A stretch of DNA of 64,000 nt from NCBI RefSeq assembly GCF_001693815.1, contig NZ_MBQD01000011.1, forward strand, positions 248,001-312,000, given 5' to 3'. Shown one piece after another: positions 43,255 to 52,868 of this stretch; position 1 is the stretch's first letter; each line of letters opens with the position of its first letter. Position numbers and translations under genes: made by a program. The DNA is from Tessaracoccus lapidicaptus. GTDB lineage: Bacteria > Actinomycetota > Actinomycetes > Propionibacteriales > Propionibacteriaceae. A model generated the notes under the pieces. The model did not search any database, was not told the origin of the DNA, and saw only the letters and a program-made list of their open reading frames with translations.

Positions 43255-44622
43255 ATGCGGGACTCGGGGCGCGGCGTGCTGATCGCGGGCATCATGCTGT
43301 CGGTCTTCTCCATCGCGTTCCAGTCGATCGGGCTGGCCACGGCGATCCCGACCGTGATGGCGTCGTTCGACGCCGGGCACCTCTACCCCTGGGCCTTCAC
43401 CACCATGGTGTCGGGCATGCTCGCCGCGACGATCATCGCGGGCCGGGTGGCCGACGTGCGGGGCCCGGCGGCGCCCATGTACGCCGGGTTCGCGCTGTTC
43501 GCCGTCGGCCTGGTGCTCGGGTGGCTGGCGCCCAACGTGTGGACCGTCCTCGCCGCCCGAGCGGTGCAGGGACTCGGTGCCGGTGCCCTCAACCTCACCC
43601 TGTCGGTGACCGTCGCCCACGGGTTCGAGCCCCGCGAGCGGCCGCGGGTCATGGCGCTGGTGTCGTTCTGCTGGCTCCTGCCCGCCTTCGTGGGCCCGCC
43701 GTTCGCCGCGTGGCTGACGGGCATCGACTGGCGGCTCGTCTTCGCCGCCATGCTGCCGCTGGTGACGGTGGCGTTCGTGCTCACCGTGCCTGGGCTCCGC
43801 GCGGTCCAGGCACGGTTCCGTCCCGGGGAGGACGACGTCGCCCCCGTGGCGGCGCTGCCCACCGTCGCGGTGACCGTCGGCCCGTCGCTGGTGCTCTTCG
43901 CGGGCCAGGACCTCGGCTGGGTCAGCTGGCTCTCGGCGGTCGCGGGGGTGGCCGCGCTGGTCTGGGGCCTGCCGCGCATCCTGGCGCCGGGCACGCTGGG
44001 GCTGGCCGCGGGCATCCCGAGCGTGGCCCTCAGTCGCGCCATCCAGGCCGGCTCGTTCTTCGCCGCGGAGACCATCCTGGTCGTCACCCTGCAGCAGCTG
44101 CGCGGCCTCAGTCCGTACCAGGTCGGGTGGGCGCTGACGGTCGGCAGCATCGGCTGGACCGCCGGCTCGTGGCTCCAGTCCCAGGCCTGGGTGCGGCTGG
44201 ACCGCAACGACTACGTCACAGTCGGGGCGGCGACGTCGAGCGTGGGCATCGCCGCCATCACGGCGTTCGCCTGGTGGCCGGACATCCCGCTCGCCGTCGG
44301 CCTCGGCGCGTGGGTGATCGCGGGGCTAGGGATGGGGCTCACCATGCCCTCCTCGGCCGTCGCGGTCATGAGCCTGTCCGGGGGCCACGAGCAGGGTCGC
44401 AACCAGTCGTCGATGCAAGTGGCCGAATCGGTGGGCAACTCGGTCATCACGGCGGTGGCCGGCGGGCTCTACACCGCGCTCCTGACCGCCGAGCCCGCGG
44501 CGCTGTCCTACACGACCACCTTCGCCTTCCTCCTGGTCGCCTCCGCGCTCGCGATCGTGGTCAGTCGCCGCATCGGGCGCATCCCGAACGAGCTCACCAG
44601 GTCTGGCATCCTTGAGCCATGA
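43255..44622 (+). CDS. MFS transporter (drug:H+ antiporter type)
   Basis: Major facilitator with 455 aa and 12 to 14 hydrophobic helices, close to the DHA2-like actinobacterial exporters. The loop between helices 2 and 3 reads AGRVADVRGPAAP and helix 5 carries LVSFCWLLPAFVGPPFAAWLTG, resembling the antiporter motif C (Gx6Gx3GPxxG). The substrate is unknown. ATG 43255 has GGAGG five bases upstream. The stop overlaps the RDD gene start by 4 bp (ATGA). Confidence 0.88.
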   Translation: MRDSGRGVLIAGIMLSVFSIAFQSIGLATAIPTVMASFDAGHLYPWAFTTMVSGMLAATIIAGRVADVRGPAAPMYAGFALFAVGLVLGWLAPNVWTVLAARAVQGLGAGALNLTLSVTVAHGFEPRERPRVMALVSFCWLLPAFVGPPFAAWLTGIDWRLVFAAMLPLVTVAFVLTVPGLRAVQARFRPGEDDVAPVAALPTVAVTVGPSLVLFAGQDLGWVSWLSAVAGVAALVWGLPRILAPGTLGLAAGIPSVALSRAIQAGSFFAAETILVVTLQQLRGLSPYQVGWALTVGSIGWTAGSWLQSQAWVRLDRNDYVTVGAATSSVGIAAITAFAWWPDIPLAVGLGAWVIAGLGMGLTMPSSAVAVMSLSGGHEQGRNQSSMQVAESVGNSVITAVAGGLYTALLTAEPAALSYTTTFAFLLVASALAIVVSRRIGRIPNELTRSGILEP

Positions 44623-45347
44623 CTTACTCCCCCCAGCAGCCGCCCCCCGGCTGGTACCCCGATCCCGCAGGCTCTGACGGTGAGCGCTACTGGGACGGCA
44701 TCGCGTGGTCACAGGCGACGAGGGACCGCCAGCCGGTGCCGCCGCCGTACGCCCCGCCGCAGCGGGAGGCGCAGTACCAGGGCTATCAGGGTCCCTCCCA
44801 GGGCTACCAGGGCTACGGCTCCCCGGGCGGGGACCCGCGCTACCAGGGGCGCCGGTTCGCGGGGTTCGGCCAGCGGCTGCTGGGCTACATCATCGACTCG
44901 ATCCTGCTCGGGATCGCCACCCAGATCGTCGGGACGGCGCTCGGCCTCGGCGGCGCCATCGACGCTGCCCTGGGCCGGTGGGAGCGCGACGTCCTGGTCT
45001 ACGCGGAGAACCCCGTCGGGACCCTGCCTCTGCCCGGCGAGGACCTGTGGATGGCGCTGGTGTACAGCGGCATCGTCGGCGCCACGCTGGCCGCGATCTA
45101 CCGCACGGTGCTCTACGGGACGCTGAGCGCCACGCTCGGGCAGCTCGCGCTCGGCCTGCGGGTCGTCAAGGCCGACGCACCGGCCGACTCGAAGCTCGAC
45201 TGGACCACCGCCGCGGTCCGCGGCATCGTCAGCGCCGTCCTCTACGAGACGATCGGCTTCATCAACGGCATCTTCGCCGCCTTCACCCGGGAGAAGCAGA
45301 CGCTGGGTGACCTCATCGCCAGGACCCACGTTCTCAAGACCCGGTAA
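44619..45347 (+). CDS. RDD-family membrane protein with DUF2510 N-terminus
   Basis: A 242-residue protein. Residues 7-35 match a DUF2510 motif (PPPGWYPDPAGSDGERYWDGIAWSQ), followed by a Tyr/Gln/Gly-rich stretch with YQGYQG repeats (about 55-75) and an RDD domain (from FAGFGQRLLGYIIDSIL near 85) with three membrane helices. RDD proteins are often tied to ion or solute handling, but the role here is unknown. ATG overlaps the MFS stop. A CATCCT hexamer six bases upstream might give a second start of transcription. Confidence 0.85.
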   Translation: MTYSPQQPPPGWYPDPAGSDGERYWDGIAWSQATRDRQPVPPPYAPPQREAQYQGYQGPSQGYQGYGSPGGDPRYQGRRFAGFGQRLLGYIIDSILLGIATQIVGTALGLGGAIDAALGRWERDVLVYAENPVGTLPLPGEDLWMALVYSGIVGATLAAIYRTVLYGTLSATLGQLALGLRVVKADAPADSKLDWTTAAVRGIVSAVLYETIGFINGIFAAFTREKQTLGDLIARTHVLKTR

Positions 45348-45356
45348 AGGACCACC

Positions 45357-47510
45357 GTGACTGACCGCAACCCCGGCCTGACGCAGCTCGCCGACCGCTT
45401 CGGCATCGCCCAGGAGTTCTGGGACTGGAAGGGCCGCCACGTCGCCATCCCGGCGGACACCATCGCCGCGGTGCTGGCGGCCTTCGGCGTGGACGCCGCG
45501 ACCCAGGAGTCCGCCGAGCGCGAGCTGGGCCGCCTGGAGGACGACCGGTGGCGCCGGGTGGTCCCGGCGTGCACCGTCGTCGAAGAGGGTCAGGGTGTCC
45601 ACGTCGACGTGCACGTCCCGGCCGGCTCGGGGGCGCAGGTGTACGTCCTCCTGGAGTCCGGCGAGAGCCGCCCGGCGTGGCAGAGCACCAACGACACGCC
45701 GGACCGCTGGGTCGACGGCGCCCCGCGCGGGGAGGCGACGTTCTGGCTGGGCTCGGACCTTCCCACGGGCTATCACCGGGTGGTGGCCAGCACGGACGAG
45801 GGCGTCAGCACGGGGGCGCTCATCGTCACGCCGTCGTTCGTCGGCTTCCCTCCGGCCATGCGCGGGCAGCGCATCTGGGGCTACGGCACGCAGCTGTACT
45901 CCGTGACGTCGAAGCGGTCCTGGGGGATCGGCGATCTCGCGGACCTGGGAGACCTCATCACGTGGTCGGGCGCCAGGCAGTTCGCCGGCTATGTGCTCAT
46001 CAACCCCCTGCACGCGGCGCAGCCGGTGCCGCCGATGGAGCCGTCGCCCTACCTGCCGGCGAGCCGGCGCTTCATCAACCCGATCTACATCCGGCCGGAG
46101 GCGATCGACGAGTTCGCCACTCTGCGCCGTGGCGACCGGCTACGGGTCAAGGCGCTGCGCAAGCAGGCGCAGTCGGCCGGCGACGCCAGCGGCAGCATCG
46201 AGCGCGACGCCGTCTGGCCGTTGAAGATCGAGGCGCTGCGCATCATCCACGCGGCCGGGATGCGGTCGGCGCGACGGATCGCGTTCGACGACTTCCGGCG
46301 CCGCGAGGGCCACGGCCTGCGGGATTTCGCGGTGTGGTCCAGCCTGTGCGGCACCTACGGCCAACTGTGGAACGAGTGGCCTGAGGAGCTGCAGCGCCCG
46401 TCGACCCTCGCCGTCTCCGCCTACGCGCACGAGCACGCCGAGGACATCGACTTCTACGAGTGGCTGCAGTGGATCGCCCAGACGCAGGTGTCGGCCGCGC
46501 AGACCGACGCCGCCGAGGTCAACATGCCCGTCGGCATCGTCACCGACCTGGCGGTGGGGGTGCACCGCTTCGGCGCCGAGACCTGGATGATGCCCGACGT
46601 GTTCGCCCAGGGGATGAGCGTCGGCGCGCCGCCGGACCAGTACAACCAGACCGGCCAGGACTGGGGACAGCCGCCCTGGCGTCCCGACAAGCTCGAGGAG
46701 CTCGAGTACCAGCCGTTCCGCGCGATGGTCGCGGCGGCCCTGCGCCGCGTCGGCGGCGTCCGGATCGATCACATCATCGGCCTGTTCCGCTTGTGGTGGG
46801 TGCCGCAGGGCGCGGGTCCCACCAACGGCACCTATGTGCGCAACAACCACGAGGCTCTCGTCGGCATCCTGGCGCTGGAGGCGCAGCGCGCCCAGGCTCT
46901 GATCGTCGGCGAGGACCTCGGGACGGTGGAACCGTGGGTGCGCGACTACCTGGCGCGCCGGGGCATCCTCGGCACGTCGGTGTTGTGGTTCGAGACTGGT
47001 GCCGACGGCGGACCGCTGCCGGCCGACGCGTGGCGCGAGTACTGCATGGCGTCGGTGACGACACACGACCTGCCGCCGACGCTCGGCTACCTCGCCGGCG
47101 ACCACGTTCGGCTCCGCGACCACCTCGGGCTCCTCACGGAGCCATTGGGGGAGGAACTCGCCGGCGCGCAGCGCGAGCAGGCCGGATGGATCAACAAGCT
47201 GCTTGCCGACGGGCTGCTCACCGACGAGGAGGCCGAGGACCCGGTCGAGGTGATGCTGGCGCTGCACAAGTTCCTGCTGCGGACGCCGTCGAAGGTGCTG
47301 CTCGCCGGTCTCACGGACGCGGTGGGGGAGCGTCGCGCCCAGAACCAGCCCGGCACCGTCGACGAGTACCCGAACTGGCGGGTGCCGCTCGGCGACGCCA
47401 GAGGCCGTCGGATCCTGCTCGAAGACATCTTCAAGGCCCCGCTGCCCAAGCGGCTGGCCGCGGTGATGAACGGCGTCGACGAGTTGCCGGAGTCGCGCTG
47501 GGGTCGTTGA
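45357..47510 (+). CDS. malQ: 4-alpha-glucanotransferase
   Basis: Amylomaltase (GH77) of 717 aa that transfers glucan segments between alpha-1,4-glucans, in glycogen or maltodextrin metabolism. N-terminal beta-sandwich extension (1-150), then the catalytic barrel: WGIGDLADL near 185, nucleophile Asp in GVRIDHIIGLFRLWWVP near 470, acid Glu in IVGEDLG near 518 and transition-state Asp in VTTHDLPPT near 568. The long N-terminus is typical of actinobacterial MalQ. The GTG start has AAAGGA upstream. No other glycogen genes are near; two hairpins follow its stop. Confidence 0.94.
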   Translation: MTDRNPGLTQLADRFGIAQEFWDWKGRHVAIPADTIAAVLAAFGVDAATQESAERELGRLEDDRWRRVVPACTVVEEGQGVHVDVHVPAGSGAQVYVLLESGESRPAWQSTNDTPDRWVDGAPRGEATFWLGSDLPTGYHRVVASTDEGVSTGALIVTPSFVGFPPAMRGQRIWGYGTQLYSVTSKRSWGIGDLADLGDLITWSGARQFAGYVLINPLHAAQPVPPMEPSPYLPASRRFINPIYIRPEAIDEFATLRRGDRLRVKALRKQAQSAGDASGSIERDAVWPLKIEALRIIHAAGMRSARRIAFDDFRRREGHGLRDFAVWSSLCGTYGQLWNEWPEELQRPSTLAVSAYAHEHAEDIDFYEWLQWIAQTQVSAAQTDAAEVNMPVGIVTDLAVGVHRFGAETWMMPDVFAQGMSVGAPPDQYNQTGQDWGQPPWRPDKLEELEYQPFRAMVAAALRRVGGVRIDHIIGLFRLWWVPQGAGPTNGTYVRNNHEALVGILALEAQRAQALIVGEDLGTVEPWVRDYLARRGILGTSVLWFETGADGGPLPADAWREYCMASVTTHDLPPTLGYLAGDHVRLRDHLGLLTEPLGEELAGAQREQAGWINKLLADGLLTDEEAEDPVEVMLALHKFLLRTPSKVLLAGLTDAVGERRAQNQPGTVDEYPNWRVPLGDARGRRILLEDIFKAPLPKRLAAVMNGVDELPESRWGR

Positions 47511-47514
47511 TCCC

Positions 47515-47568
47515 CCGGCCGCGCGCCGTCCGGCGGCCGGCCTGACCGCCGGAGTCTGGCGACTCCGG
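47515..47568 (+). terminator. Two tandem hairpins after malQ, possible terminator
   Basis: A 7-bp stem (47515-47521 with 47534-47540) and a perfect 8-bp stem with a 4-base loop (47549-47556 with 47561-47568) lie 4 to 58 bases past the malQ stop. There is no T-run, as is common for actinobacterial terminators. Confidence 0.4.
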
Positions 47569-47589
47569 ACGGGGGACGGACGCGATGGC

Positions 47590-47681
47590 TAGTCTGGGCA
47601 GCCAGGGGTCTCGCGCACGGCCGCGCGATATCCCCACCCGGTCGCCGGCACCGACGACGCAACGGCAAGGAGCGGATCATG
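47590..47681 (+). promoter_or_regulatory. Possible promoter and ribosome site of the cytidylate-kinase-like gene
   Basis: TAGTCT at 47590-47595 would give a leader near 75 bases; AAGGAG at about 47668-47673 precedes ATG 47679. Unusually long leader for this window. Confidence 0.3.
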
Positions 47682-48329
47682 GGCGCAATCACTGTCTCTC
47701 GCCAACTCGGCAGCCACGGGGCACGCATCGCCAGGGGCGTGGCCATGAAGCTGGGCTGGCCCATCGCCGACAAGAGCACGATCAACGGCGTGATCAAGCA
47801 GTACGGACTCATCCACCTCGATCACCTCTACGGCGACAAGCCGCCCACCTTCTGGGATCTGTTCGACCACGACAGCGTCCTGACGATCGAGTGGATGAAC
47901 AAGACCGTCCAGGCGATCGCGGCCCAAGGTGACGCCGTCATCCTCGGGCGGGGCGGGGTCGCGGTCCTGAAGGACTACGCGGGCGTCCTGGACGTGTTCA
48001 TCAAGGCCCCCGACGACGTGCGCGCCGAACGCATCAGCCTCCGCGACGACATCCAACAGTCGGAGGCAGCGCGCAAGGTCGCCGCCGACGATCAGGCACG
48101 CGCCAAGTTCACGCGGCTCATCTACTCCAGGGACTGGGCCGACGAGAAGAACTTCGACCTCGTCATCGACACCGGCCAGGTCACCGATGAGGCGGCGATG
48201 GACCAGATCATCGACGCCTACCGGGCCCGGATGGCCGGCCAGCCCGCCGGTCCCCGCGTCGCGGACATCCGGCCCGATCCGGTCCTGGCGGACACGGTGA
48301 GGGAGCAGCTGGCCCGACATCGGCGGTGA
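47679..48329 (+). CDS. Cytidylate-kinase-like P-loop protein
   Basis: A 216-residue protein of the AAA_26/cytidylate-kinase-like family. It begins [26 protein letters not shown], where GSHGARIA takes the place of the P-loop, and carries LGRGGVAVL near 88 and [13 protein letters not shown] near 108. Regular Cmk has GPxGxGKS, so this variant loop makes the substrate uncertain; relatives phosphorylate unknown small molecules or sense nucleotides. A clear AAGGAG stands before ATG 47679. It lies alone between malQ and pncB. Confidence 0.78.
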   Translation: MGAITVSRQLGSHGARIARGVAMKLGWPIADKSTINGVIKQYGLIHLDHLYGDKPPTFWDLFDHDSVLTIEWMNKTVQAIAAQGDAVILGRGGVAVLKDYAGVLDVFIKAPDDVRAERISLRDDIQQSEAARKVAADDQARAKFTRLIYSRDWADEKNFDLVIDTGQVTDEAAMDQIIDAYRARMAGQPAGPRVADIRPDPVLADTVREQLARHRR

Positions 48330-48397
48330 CGCTCACGCCACCACGGGGCGGTGGGACGGCGCCGGGAGTGCCCGCCGTCGCCCCCCCGCCGCGGGGG

Positions 48398-49750
48398 TCA
48401 GAGGTTCGGCACCACCGGGGCGGCCTGGTAGGGGTTCGTGGTCTCGTCGCCCGCCGAATCGAGGATGATCGTCTCCAGCGCCGGGTCGCCCTTCGAGATG
48501 CGCAGGGCGGCTACCGGGAGTTCGGCACGGGACTGCTCGTGACGGCGACGGGCGTCGTCCAGGGTCGCATGGTGCACGAGCTCCCCGGCGCGGTAGATCG
48601 GCACGAGCAGGTTGCGGTCGTTGCCGTCGTCGACCGGCGGCGTGCCCAGCCCGATGACCTCCGACTCGGCCCGGCCGTCGGCACCGCGCCGGCGCATCGC
48701 GAACTTCCTGCCGCCCAGGGTGTTCTTGCCCTTCGACTTCTTCGCGACGGGGGTCATGGGGGCGCTCGGGTCGTCCGAGTCCGCCCGGGCGACCAGCTTG
48801 TAGACGAAGCCGCAGGTCGGGTGGCCCGAGCCGGTCACCAGCGACGTGCCGACGCCGTAGCCGTCGACGGGGGCGCCCTGCAGTGCGGCGATCTGCCACT
48901 CGTCGAGGTCGGAGGTCACCATGATCCGGGTGTGCGTGGCGCCGAGGTCGTCGAGCAGGTCGCGGGCGCGGCGGGCCGCGATCGCGAGGTCGCCGGAGTC
49001 GAGGCGGATGGCGCCCAGCCGGCCGCCGGTCAACTCGATGCCGGTGCGGATGGCGTCGTCGATGTCGTAGGTGTCGACGAGCAGCGTCGTGGCATGCCCC
49101 AGGGTGTCGATCTGGGCGCGGAACGCGTCCTCCTCGCTGTCGTGCAGCAGCGTGAACGAGTGCGCGGCGGTCCCGATCGTCGGCACGCCATAGCTGCGGC
49201 CCGCCTCCAGGTTCGATGTCGTCGCGAAGCCCGCGACATACGCGGCCCGCGCCGCGGCCACGGCGGACCACTCCTGCGTGCGCCGCGACCCCATCTCCGC
49301 GCAGGGCCGGTCCCCGGCCATGGCGGTCATGCGGGAGGCGGCCGCGGCGATGGCCGAGTCGTGGTTGTAGACGCTGAGCAGGATCGTCTCGAGGATGCAG
49401 GCCTCCGCGAAGGTGCCCTCGACGGACAGGACGGGGGAGCCGGGGAAGTACACCTCGCCCTCGGGGTAACCCCAGATGTCGCCCGAGAACCGGTAGCCGG
49501 CGAGCCATTCGGCCAGATTCTCCCGGATGATGCCGCGTTCCATCAGCCACGTGAGTTCGGCCTCGTTGAACCGGAAGCGTTCGATCGCCTCGATCACGCG
49601 TCCCAGGCCGGCGACCACCCCGTAGCGGCGCCCCTCCGGCAGTCGCCGGGTGAACAGGTCGAAGAGGCTGCGCCGATTCGCCGTGCCGGCGTTCATCGCG
49701 GCCTGCACCATGGTCAGCTCGTAGTGGTCGGTGAGCAACGCGGTGGTCAT
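48398..49750 (-). CDS. pncB: Nicotinate phosphoribosyltransferase
   Basis: NAD salvage enzyme that joins nicotinate to PRPP; 450 aa. N-terminal [32 protein letters not shown], the active-site His in [11 protein letters not shown] near 135 and [20 protein letters not shown] near 310 (phosphate site) are present. ATG 49750 has a leaderless promoter whose -10 overlaps that of clpS on the other strand. The convergent stretch to the cytidylate-kinase-like gene holds a weak 5-bp stem only. Confidence 0.94.
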   Translation of the reverse strand: MTTALLTDHYELTMVQAAMNAGTANRRSLFDLFTRRLPEGRRYGVVAGLGRVIEAIERFRFNEAELTWLMERGIIRENLAEWLAGYRFSGDIWGYPEGEVYFPGSPVLSVEGTFAEACILETILLSVYNHDSAIAAAASRMTAMAGDRPCAEMGSRRTQEWSAVAAARAAYVAGFATTSNLEAGRSYGVPTIGTAAHSFTLLHDSEEDAFRAQIDTLGHATTLLVDTYDIDDAIRTGIELTGGRLGAIRLDSGDLAIAARRARDLLDDLGATHTRIMVTSDLDEWQIAALQGAPVDGYGVGTSLVTGSGHPTCGFVYKLVARADSDDPSAPMTPVAKKSKGKNTLGGRKFAMRRRGADGRAESEVIGLGTPPVDDGNDRNLLVPIYRAGELVHHATLDDARRRHEQSRAELPVAALRISKGDPALETIILDSAGDETTNPYQAAPVVPNL

Positions 49751-49763
49751 GGACGGCACCCTA
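49748..49763 (-). promoter_or_regulatory. Leaderless promoter of pncB
   Basis: Minus-strand TAGGGT (complement of 49758-49763), 7-base spacer, ATG 49750. It shares bases 49762-49763 with the clpS -10. Confidence 0.6.
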
Positions 49764-49777
49764 TCCTTGGGGGCATG
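49762..49777 (+). promoter_or_regulatory. Leaderless promoter of clpS
   Basis: TATCCT at 49762-49767, 7-base spacer, ATG 49775. Divergent from and overlapping the pncB -10. Confidence 0.6.
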
Positions 49778-50068
49778 TCCAGTGCAGCCGATGGCGGAGT
49801 CGAGATCCTCGAGGCACCCGCGGAGGCCGCGGAAGCCGTCCATCAGTGGGTCACGATCGTGTGGGACGACCCAGTCAACCTGATGAGCTACGTCACCTAC
49901 GTCTTCCAGGAGTACTTCAAGTACCCGCTCGAGAAGGCCGAGGAGCTGATGTTGAAGGTGCATCACGAGGGGAAGGCCGTGGTGTCCACCGGGAACCGCG
50001 AGGCCATGGAGAAGGATGTGCTCGCCATGCAGGGTTACAACCTCTGGGCCTCGATGGAGCAGATGTGA
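49775..50068 (+). CDS. clpS: ClpS adaptor protein
   Basis: Adaptor that brings N-degron proteins to the ClpAP/ClpCP protease; 97 aa. The core has [23 protein letters not shown] (the D-D-x-N-L-M segment that binds N-degrons) and [15 protein letters not shown]. The N-terminal 25 residues are an acidic flexible extension as usual. ATG 49775 is placed by the promoter. The DUF2017 gene overlaps by GTGA, a pairing conserved in Actinomycetota. clpC/clpA is not in the window. Confidence 0.93.
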   Translation: MSSAADGGVEILEAPAEAAEAVHQWVTIVWDDPVNLMSYVTYVFQEYFKYPLEKAEELMLKVHHEGKAVVSTGNREAMEKDVLAMQGYNLWASMEQM

Positions 50069-50658
50069 GCCTCGACAACGACGACATCGTCTGGGCGTTC
50101 GACGGCAGGGACGGCCGCGCACACGCGCTGGCGGCCATGCTGCATCTCTACGCGGAGAACCTCGAGGCGCTGCTGCCGACCGAGAGCGACGACGCGTTCG
50201 AGCAGATCGTCGCCGACCTCGCCGACGACCCCACCACCCGCATGCTCGGCAACCCGCGGCTGGCCCGCCTCTTCCCGCCGGCGCTGAGCGACCCGAAGGG
50301 CAGCGACGAGTTCTGGCGCGACTCCATCCATTCCCAGGCCCGGGCCCGCCTCGCCGCCGCGCGCGTCGTGGTGGAGGACCTCAGCGACTGGGAGGGCTTC
50401 GTGCCCGTCACCCTGGCCCGCGCCGACGACTGGGCCAAGGTGATCGGGGCGCTGCGGCTGTTCTGGTACACCGAGATCGCCGGCCCGGGCCGCCTCGACG
50501 AGCCCACCGCGCAGGCCTTAGCCGAGGACGGCGGACTGCACGACCTCATCGACTGGCTGGGCTTCCTGCTGGAGGACCTGCTGGAGTCGCGGCAGACGTG
50601 CCTGCAACTCAACGCCAGCCTGGACCCAGACGAGTTCGGCGAGGCGGACCCGGAGTGA
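50065..50658 (+). CDS. DUF2017 family protein
   Basis: A 197-residue protein of the DUF2017 family, found next to clpS in Actinomycetota. Mostly helical: [19 protein letters not shown] near the start, [22 protein letters not shown] in the middle and [25 protein letters not shown] at the end. Function unknown; the coupling to clpS (4-bp overlap) suggests a role in the same proteolytic pathway. No membrane segment or catalytic motif is seen. Confidence 0.87.
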   Translation: MSLDNDDIVWAFDGRDGRAHALAAMLHLYAENLEALLPTESDDAFEQIVADLADDPTTRMLGNPRLARLFPPALSDPKGSDEFWRDSIHSQARARLAAARVVVEDLSDWEGFVPVTLARADDWAKVIGALRLFWYTEIAGPGRLDEPTAQALAEDGGLHDLIDWLGFLLEDLLESRQTCLQLNASLDPDEFGEADPE

Positions 50659-50664
50659 CCGGCC

Positions 50665-50680
50665 TACAATCGGGCACGTG
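50665..50680 (+). promoter_or_regulatory. Leaderless promoter of murI
   Basis: TACAAT at 50665-50670, 7-base spacer, GTG 50678. The closest to consensus of all the hexamers. Confidence 0.65.
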
Positions 50681-51517
50681 AGCGACCTCCTCGACCGGCC
50701 CATCGGCGTCTTCGATTCCGGGTTCGGTGGTCTCACGGTCCTGCGGTCGCTCGTCGAGCAGCTGCCCAACGAGGACTTCATCTATCTGGGCGACACCGCC
50801 CGCGCACCCTACGGCCCGCGCTCCATCGCGGAGGTGCGCCGCTTCGCGCTGCAGGGCCTCGACTTCCTGGTGGCCCAGGGCGTGAAGGCGCTGGTCATCG
50901 CGTGCAACTCGGCCTCGTCGGCCGTGCTGCGCGACGCGCGCGAGCGCTACGACGTGCCCATCACCGAGGTCGTGCTGCCGGCCGCCAGCCGCGCGGTGGC
51001 AGCGACCCGCAACTCGCGGGTGGCCGTCGTCGCCACCGAGTCGACGGTGAACTCGCGATCGTACGACGACGCGTTCGCCATCGCCCCCCACATCACCCTG
51101 ACGGCCCAGGCGTGCCCGCGCTTCGTCGAGTTCGTCGAGGCGGGGATCACGGGTGGCGACGAGCTCCTCACCGTCGCGCGCGAGTACCTCGAGCCGGTCA
51201 TCAAGGCCCAGGCCGACACCCTCATCCTCGGCTGCACGCACTACCCGCTGCTCAGCGGCGTCATCAGCTACGTGCTGGGCAACGGGGTGACGCTCGTCTC
51301 GTCGGCCGAGGCGTGCGCGCAGTCCACCTACGCGCAGCTGACGCAGGCCGGCCTGCTGCGGCACCAGCCGCGCGAGGCCACGCGCACGTTCCTCACCACC
51401 GGCGACGCCACGGACTTCCAGGGCATCGGCCGGCGCCTCCTCGGGGGCTTCGTCACCGATGTCCGGCAGGTCCGGATCGATGCAGATTCGCCGCAGCCGC
51501 TCGCGCCGGTAGGTTAG
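50678..51517 (+). CDS. murI: Glutamate racemase
   Basis: Makes D-glutamate for peptidoglycan; 279 aa. Cofactor-independent two-cysteine racemase: acid/base Cys76 in ACNSASS and Cys186 in GCTHYP, with Asp13-Ser in FDSGFGGLT and [11 protein letters not shown] near 36-46. GTG 50678 is supported by TACAAT. It leads the murI-rph-rdgB-thyA run; rph has its own promoter sequence 5 bases past... the murI stop region, so expression may be split. Confidence 0.95.
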   Translation: MSDLLDRPIGVFDSGFGGLTVLRSLVEQLPNEDFIYLGDTARAPYGPRSIAEVRRFALQGLDFLVAQGVKALVIACNSASSAVLRDARERYDVPITEVVLPAASRAVAATRNSRVAVVATESTVNSRSYDDAFAIAPHITLTAQACPRFVEFVEAGITGGDELLTVAREYLEPVIKAQADTLILGCTHYPLLSGVISYVLGNGVTLVSSAEACAQSTYAQLTQAGLLRHQPREATRTFLTTGDATDFQGIGRRLLGGFVTDVRQVRIDADSPQPLAPVG

Positions 51518-51525
51518 GCGCCATG
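51510..51525 (+). promoter_or_regulatory. Leaderless promoter of rph
   Basis: TAGGTT at 51510-51515, 7-base spacer, ATG 51523. The hexamer lies inside the last codons of murI. Confidence 0.6.
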
Positions 51526-52248
51526 ACGGTGACCCGAGTCGATGGCCGCGCTCCCGACGAGCTGCGGCAGGTGCGCTTCTCCCGCAACTGGCTGGACCAC
51601 GCGGAGGGCTCGGTGCTGGTCGAGTTCGGCCGCACCCGCGTCCTGGTGGCGGCCTCCGTGACGGTGGGCGTGCCCCGCTGGCGGGCTGGCACCGGGCTCG
51701 GCTGGGTCACCGCCGAATACGCCATGCTGCCCCGCGCGACCCACACCCGCAGCGACCGCGAGTCGATCAAGGGCCGGGTCGGCGGACGCACGCACGAGAT
51801 CTCGCGGCTCATCGGCCGCGCCCTGCGCGCCGTCGTTGACTACAAGGCGCTGGGCGAGAACACCATCGTCCTCGACTGCGACGTGCTGCAGGCCGACGGT
51901 GGGACCCGCACCGCGGCCATCACCGGCGCATACGTCGCGCTGGCTGACGCCGTCGAGCATCTGCGCCGCCTCGGCGCGCTGGCCGGTGAGCCGTTGACGG
52001 ATTCCGTGGCCGCCGTGTCGGTGGGCTTCAACAGCGACGGCGTCGCGCTGCTCGACCTCGCCTACGAGGAGGACTCGGCCGCCGAGACCGACATGAACAT
52101 CGTCATGACCGGCTCCGGCCGCTACATCGAGGTCCAGGGCACCGCGGAAGGCACCCCGTTCAGCCGGGCGGAGCTCGACACGCTGCTGGACCTGGGCGCC
52201 GCCGGCTGCGCGCAGCTGACCCACCTCCAGCAGGAGGCGTTGGCATGA
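51523..52248 (+). CDS. rph: Ribonuclease PH
   Basis: Phosphate-dependent 3' exoribonuclease that trims tRNA 3' ends; 241 aa, full length. Motifs: [50 protein letters not shown] with the active-site arginines, and [24 protein letters not shown] near 120-143. Downstream rdgB overlaps by ATGA. The order murI-rph-rdgB is widely conserved in Actinomycetota. Confidence 0.95.
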   Translation: MTVTRVDGRAPDELRQVRFSRNWLDHAEGSVLVEFGRTRVLVAASVTVGVPRWRAGTGLGWVTAEYAMLPRATHTRSDRESIKGRVGGRTHEISRLIGRALRAVVDYKALGENTIVLDCDVLQADGGTRTAAITGAYVALADAVEHLRRLGALAGEPLTDSVAAVSVGFNSDGVALLDLAYEEDSAAETDMNIVMTGSGRYIEVQGTAEGTPFSRAELDTLLDLGAAGCAQLTHLQQEALA

Positions 52249-52868
52249 GGCTGCCGGAGAGGCTCGTCCTCGCCACGAACAACCCCAAGAAACTCGCCGA
52301 ACTCCGCCGCATCCTGGAGGCGGAGGGCGTGGGCGTCGCAGTCCTCGGTCTGGCGGACGTCGCTCGCTACCCCGAGCCGCCGGAGACGGAGCGCACCTTC
52401 GAGGGCAACGCCTTCCTCAAGGCGTCCGCGGCCGCCCGGGAGACGGGGCTCGTCGCCGTCGCCGACGACTCCGGCCTGGAGGTGGACGAACTCAACGGCA
52501 TGCCGGGGGTGCGGTCCGCGCGCTGGGCCGGTCCCGCGTGCGACGACGAGGACAACAACCAGCTCCTCCTCGCCCAGCTCGACGGCGTGCCCACCGACCG
52601 CCGCACCGCCCGCTTCGTGTGCGCGCTGGCGATGGTCTCCCCGACGGGCGAGCGGAAGGTGTGGCACGGGACCATGCCCGGCCGCATCGCGGAGGCGCCC
52701 GAGGGCGACGGGGGCTTCGGCTACGACCCGTTGTTCGTCCCCGCCGGGCTCGCGGTGACGTCGGCGGAACTGACGGCCGAGGAGAAGGACTCCATCAGCC
52801 ACCGCGGGATGGCGGTGCGGTCCTTCGTCGACTACCTCAAGACGCTGTCGCAGGAGGGTGCCGCGTGA
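52245..52868 (+). CDS. rdgB: dITP/XTP pyrophosphatase
   Basis: HAM1-type house-cleaning enzyme that removes inosine and xanthosine triphosphates; 207 aa. It carries [16 protein letters not shown] near the start, [12 protein letters not shown] near 46-57, [24 protein letters not shown] near 72-95, and [11 protein letters not shown] with SHRGMAV near the end. The ATG overlaps rph and its stop overlaps thyA, both by 4 bp. Confidence 0.95.
   Translation: MRLPERLVLATNNPKKLAELRRILEAEGVGVAVLGLADVARYPEPPETERTFEGNAFLKASAAARETGLVAVADDSGLEVDELNGMPGVRSARWAGPACDDEDNNQLLLAQLDGVPTDRRTARFVCALAMVSPTGERKVWHGTMPGRIAEAPEGDGGFGYDPLFVPAGLAVTSAELTAEEKDSISHRGMAVRSFVDYLKTLSQEGAA

Noticed and set aside
47581-47932. 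115-aa frame starting ATGGCTAGTCTG
   Set aside because: It overlaps the cytidylate-kinase-like gene in another frame and turns into low-complexity Arg/Gly-rich sequence.
48326-49774. Long upstream part of the frame that contains clpS
   Set aside because: It is antisense to pncB; the clpS family match begins near residue 20 of the 97-aa product and the promoter hexamer marks ATG 49775.
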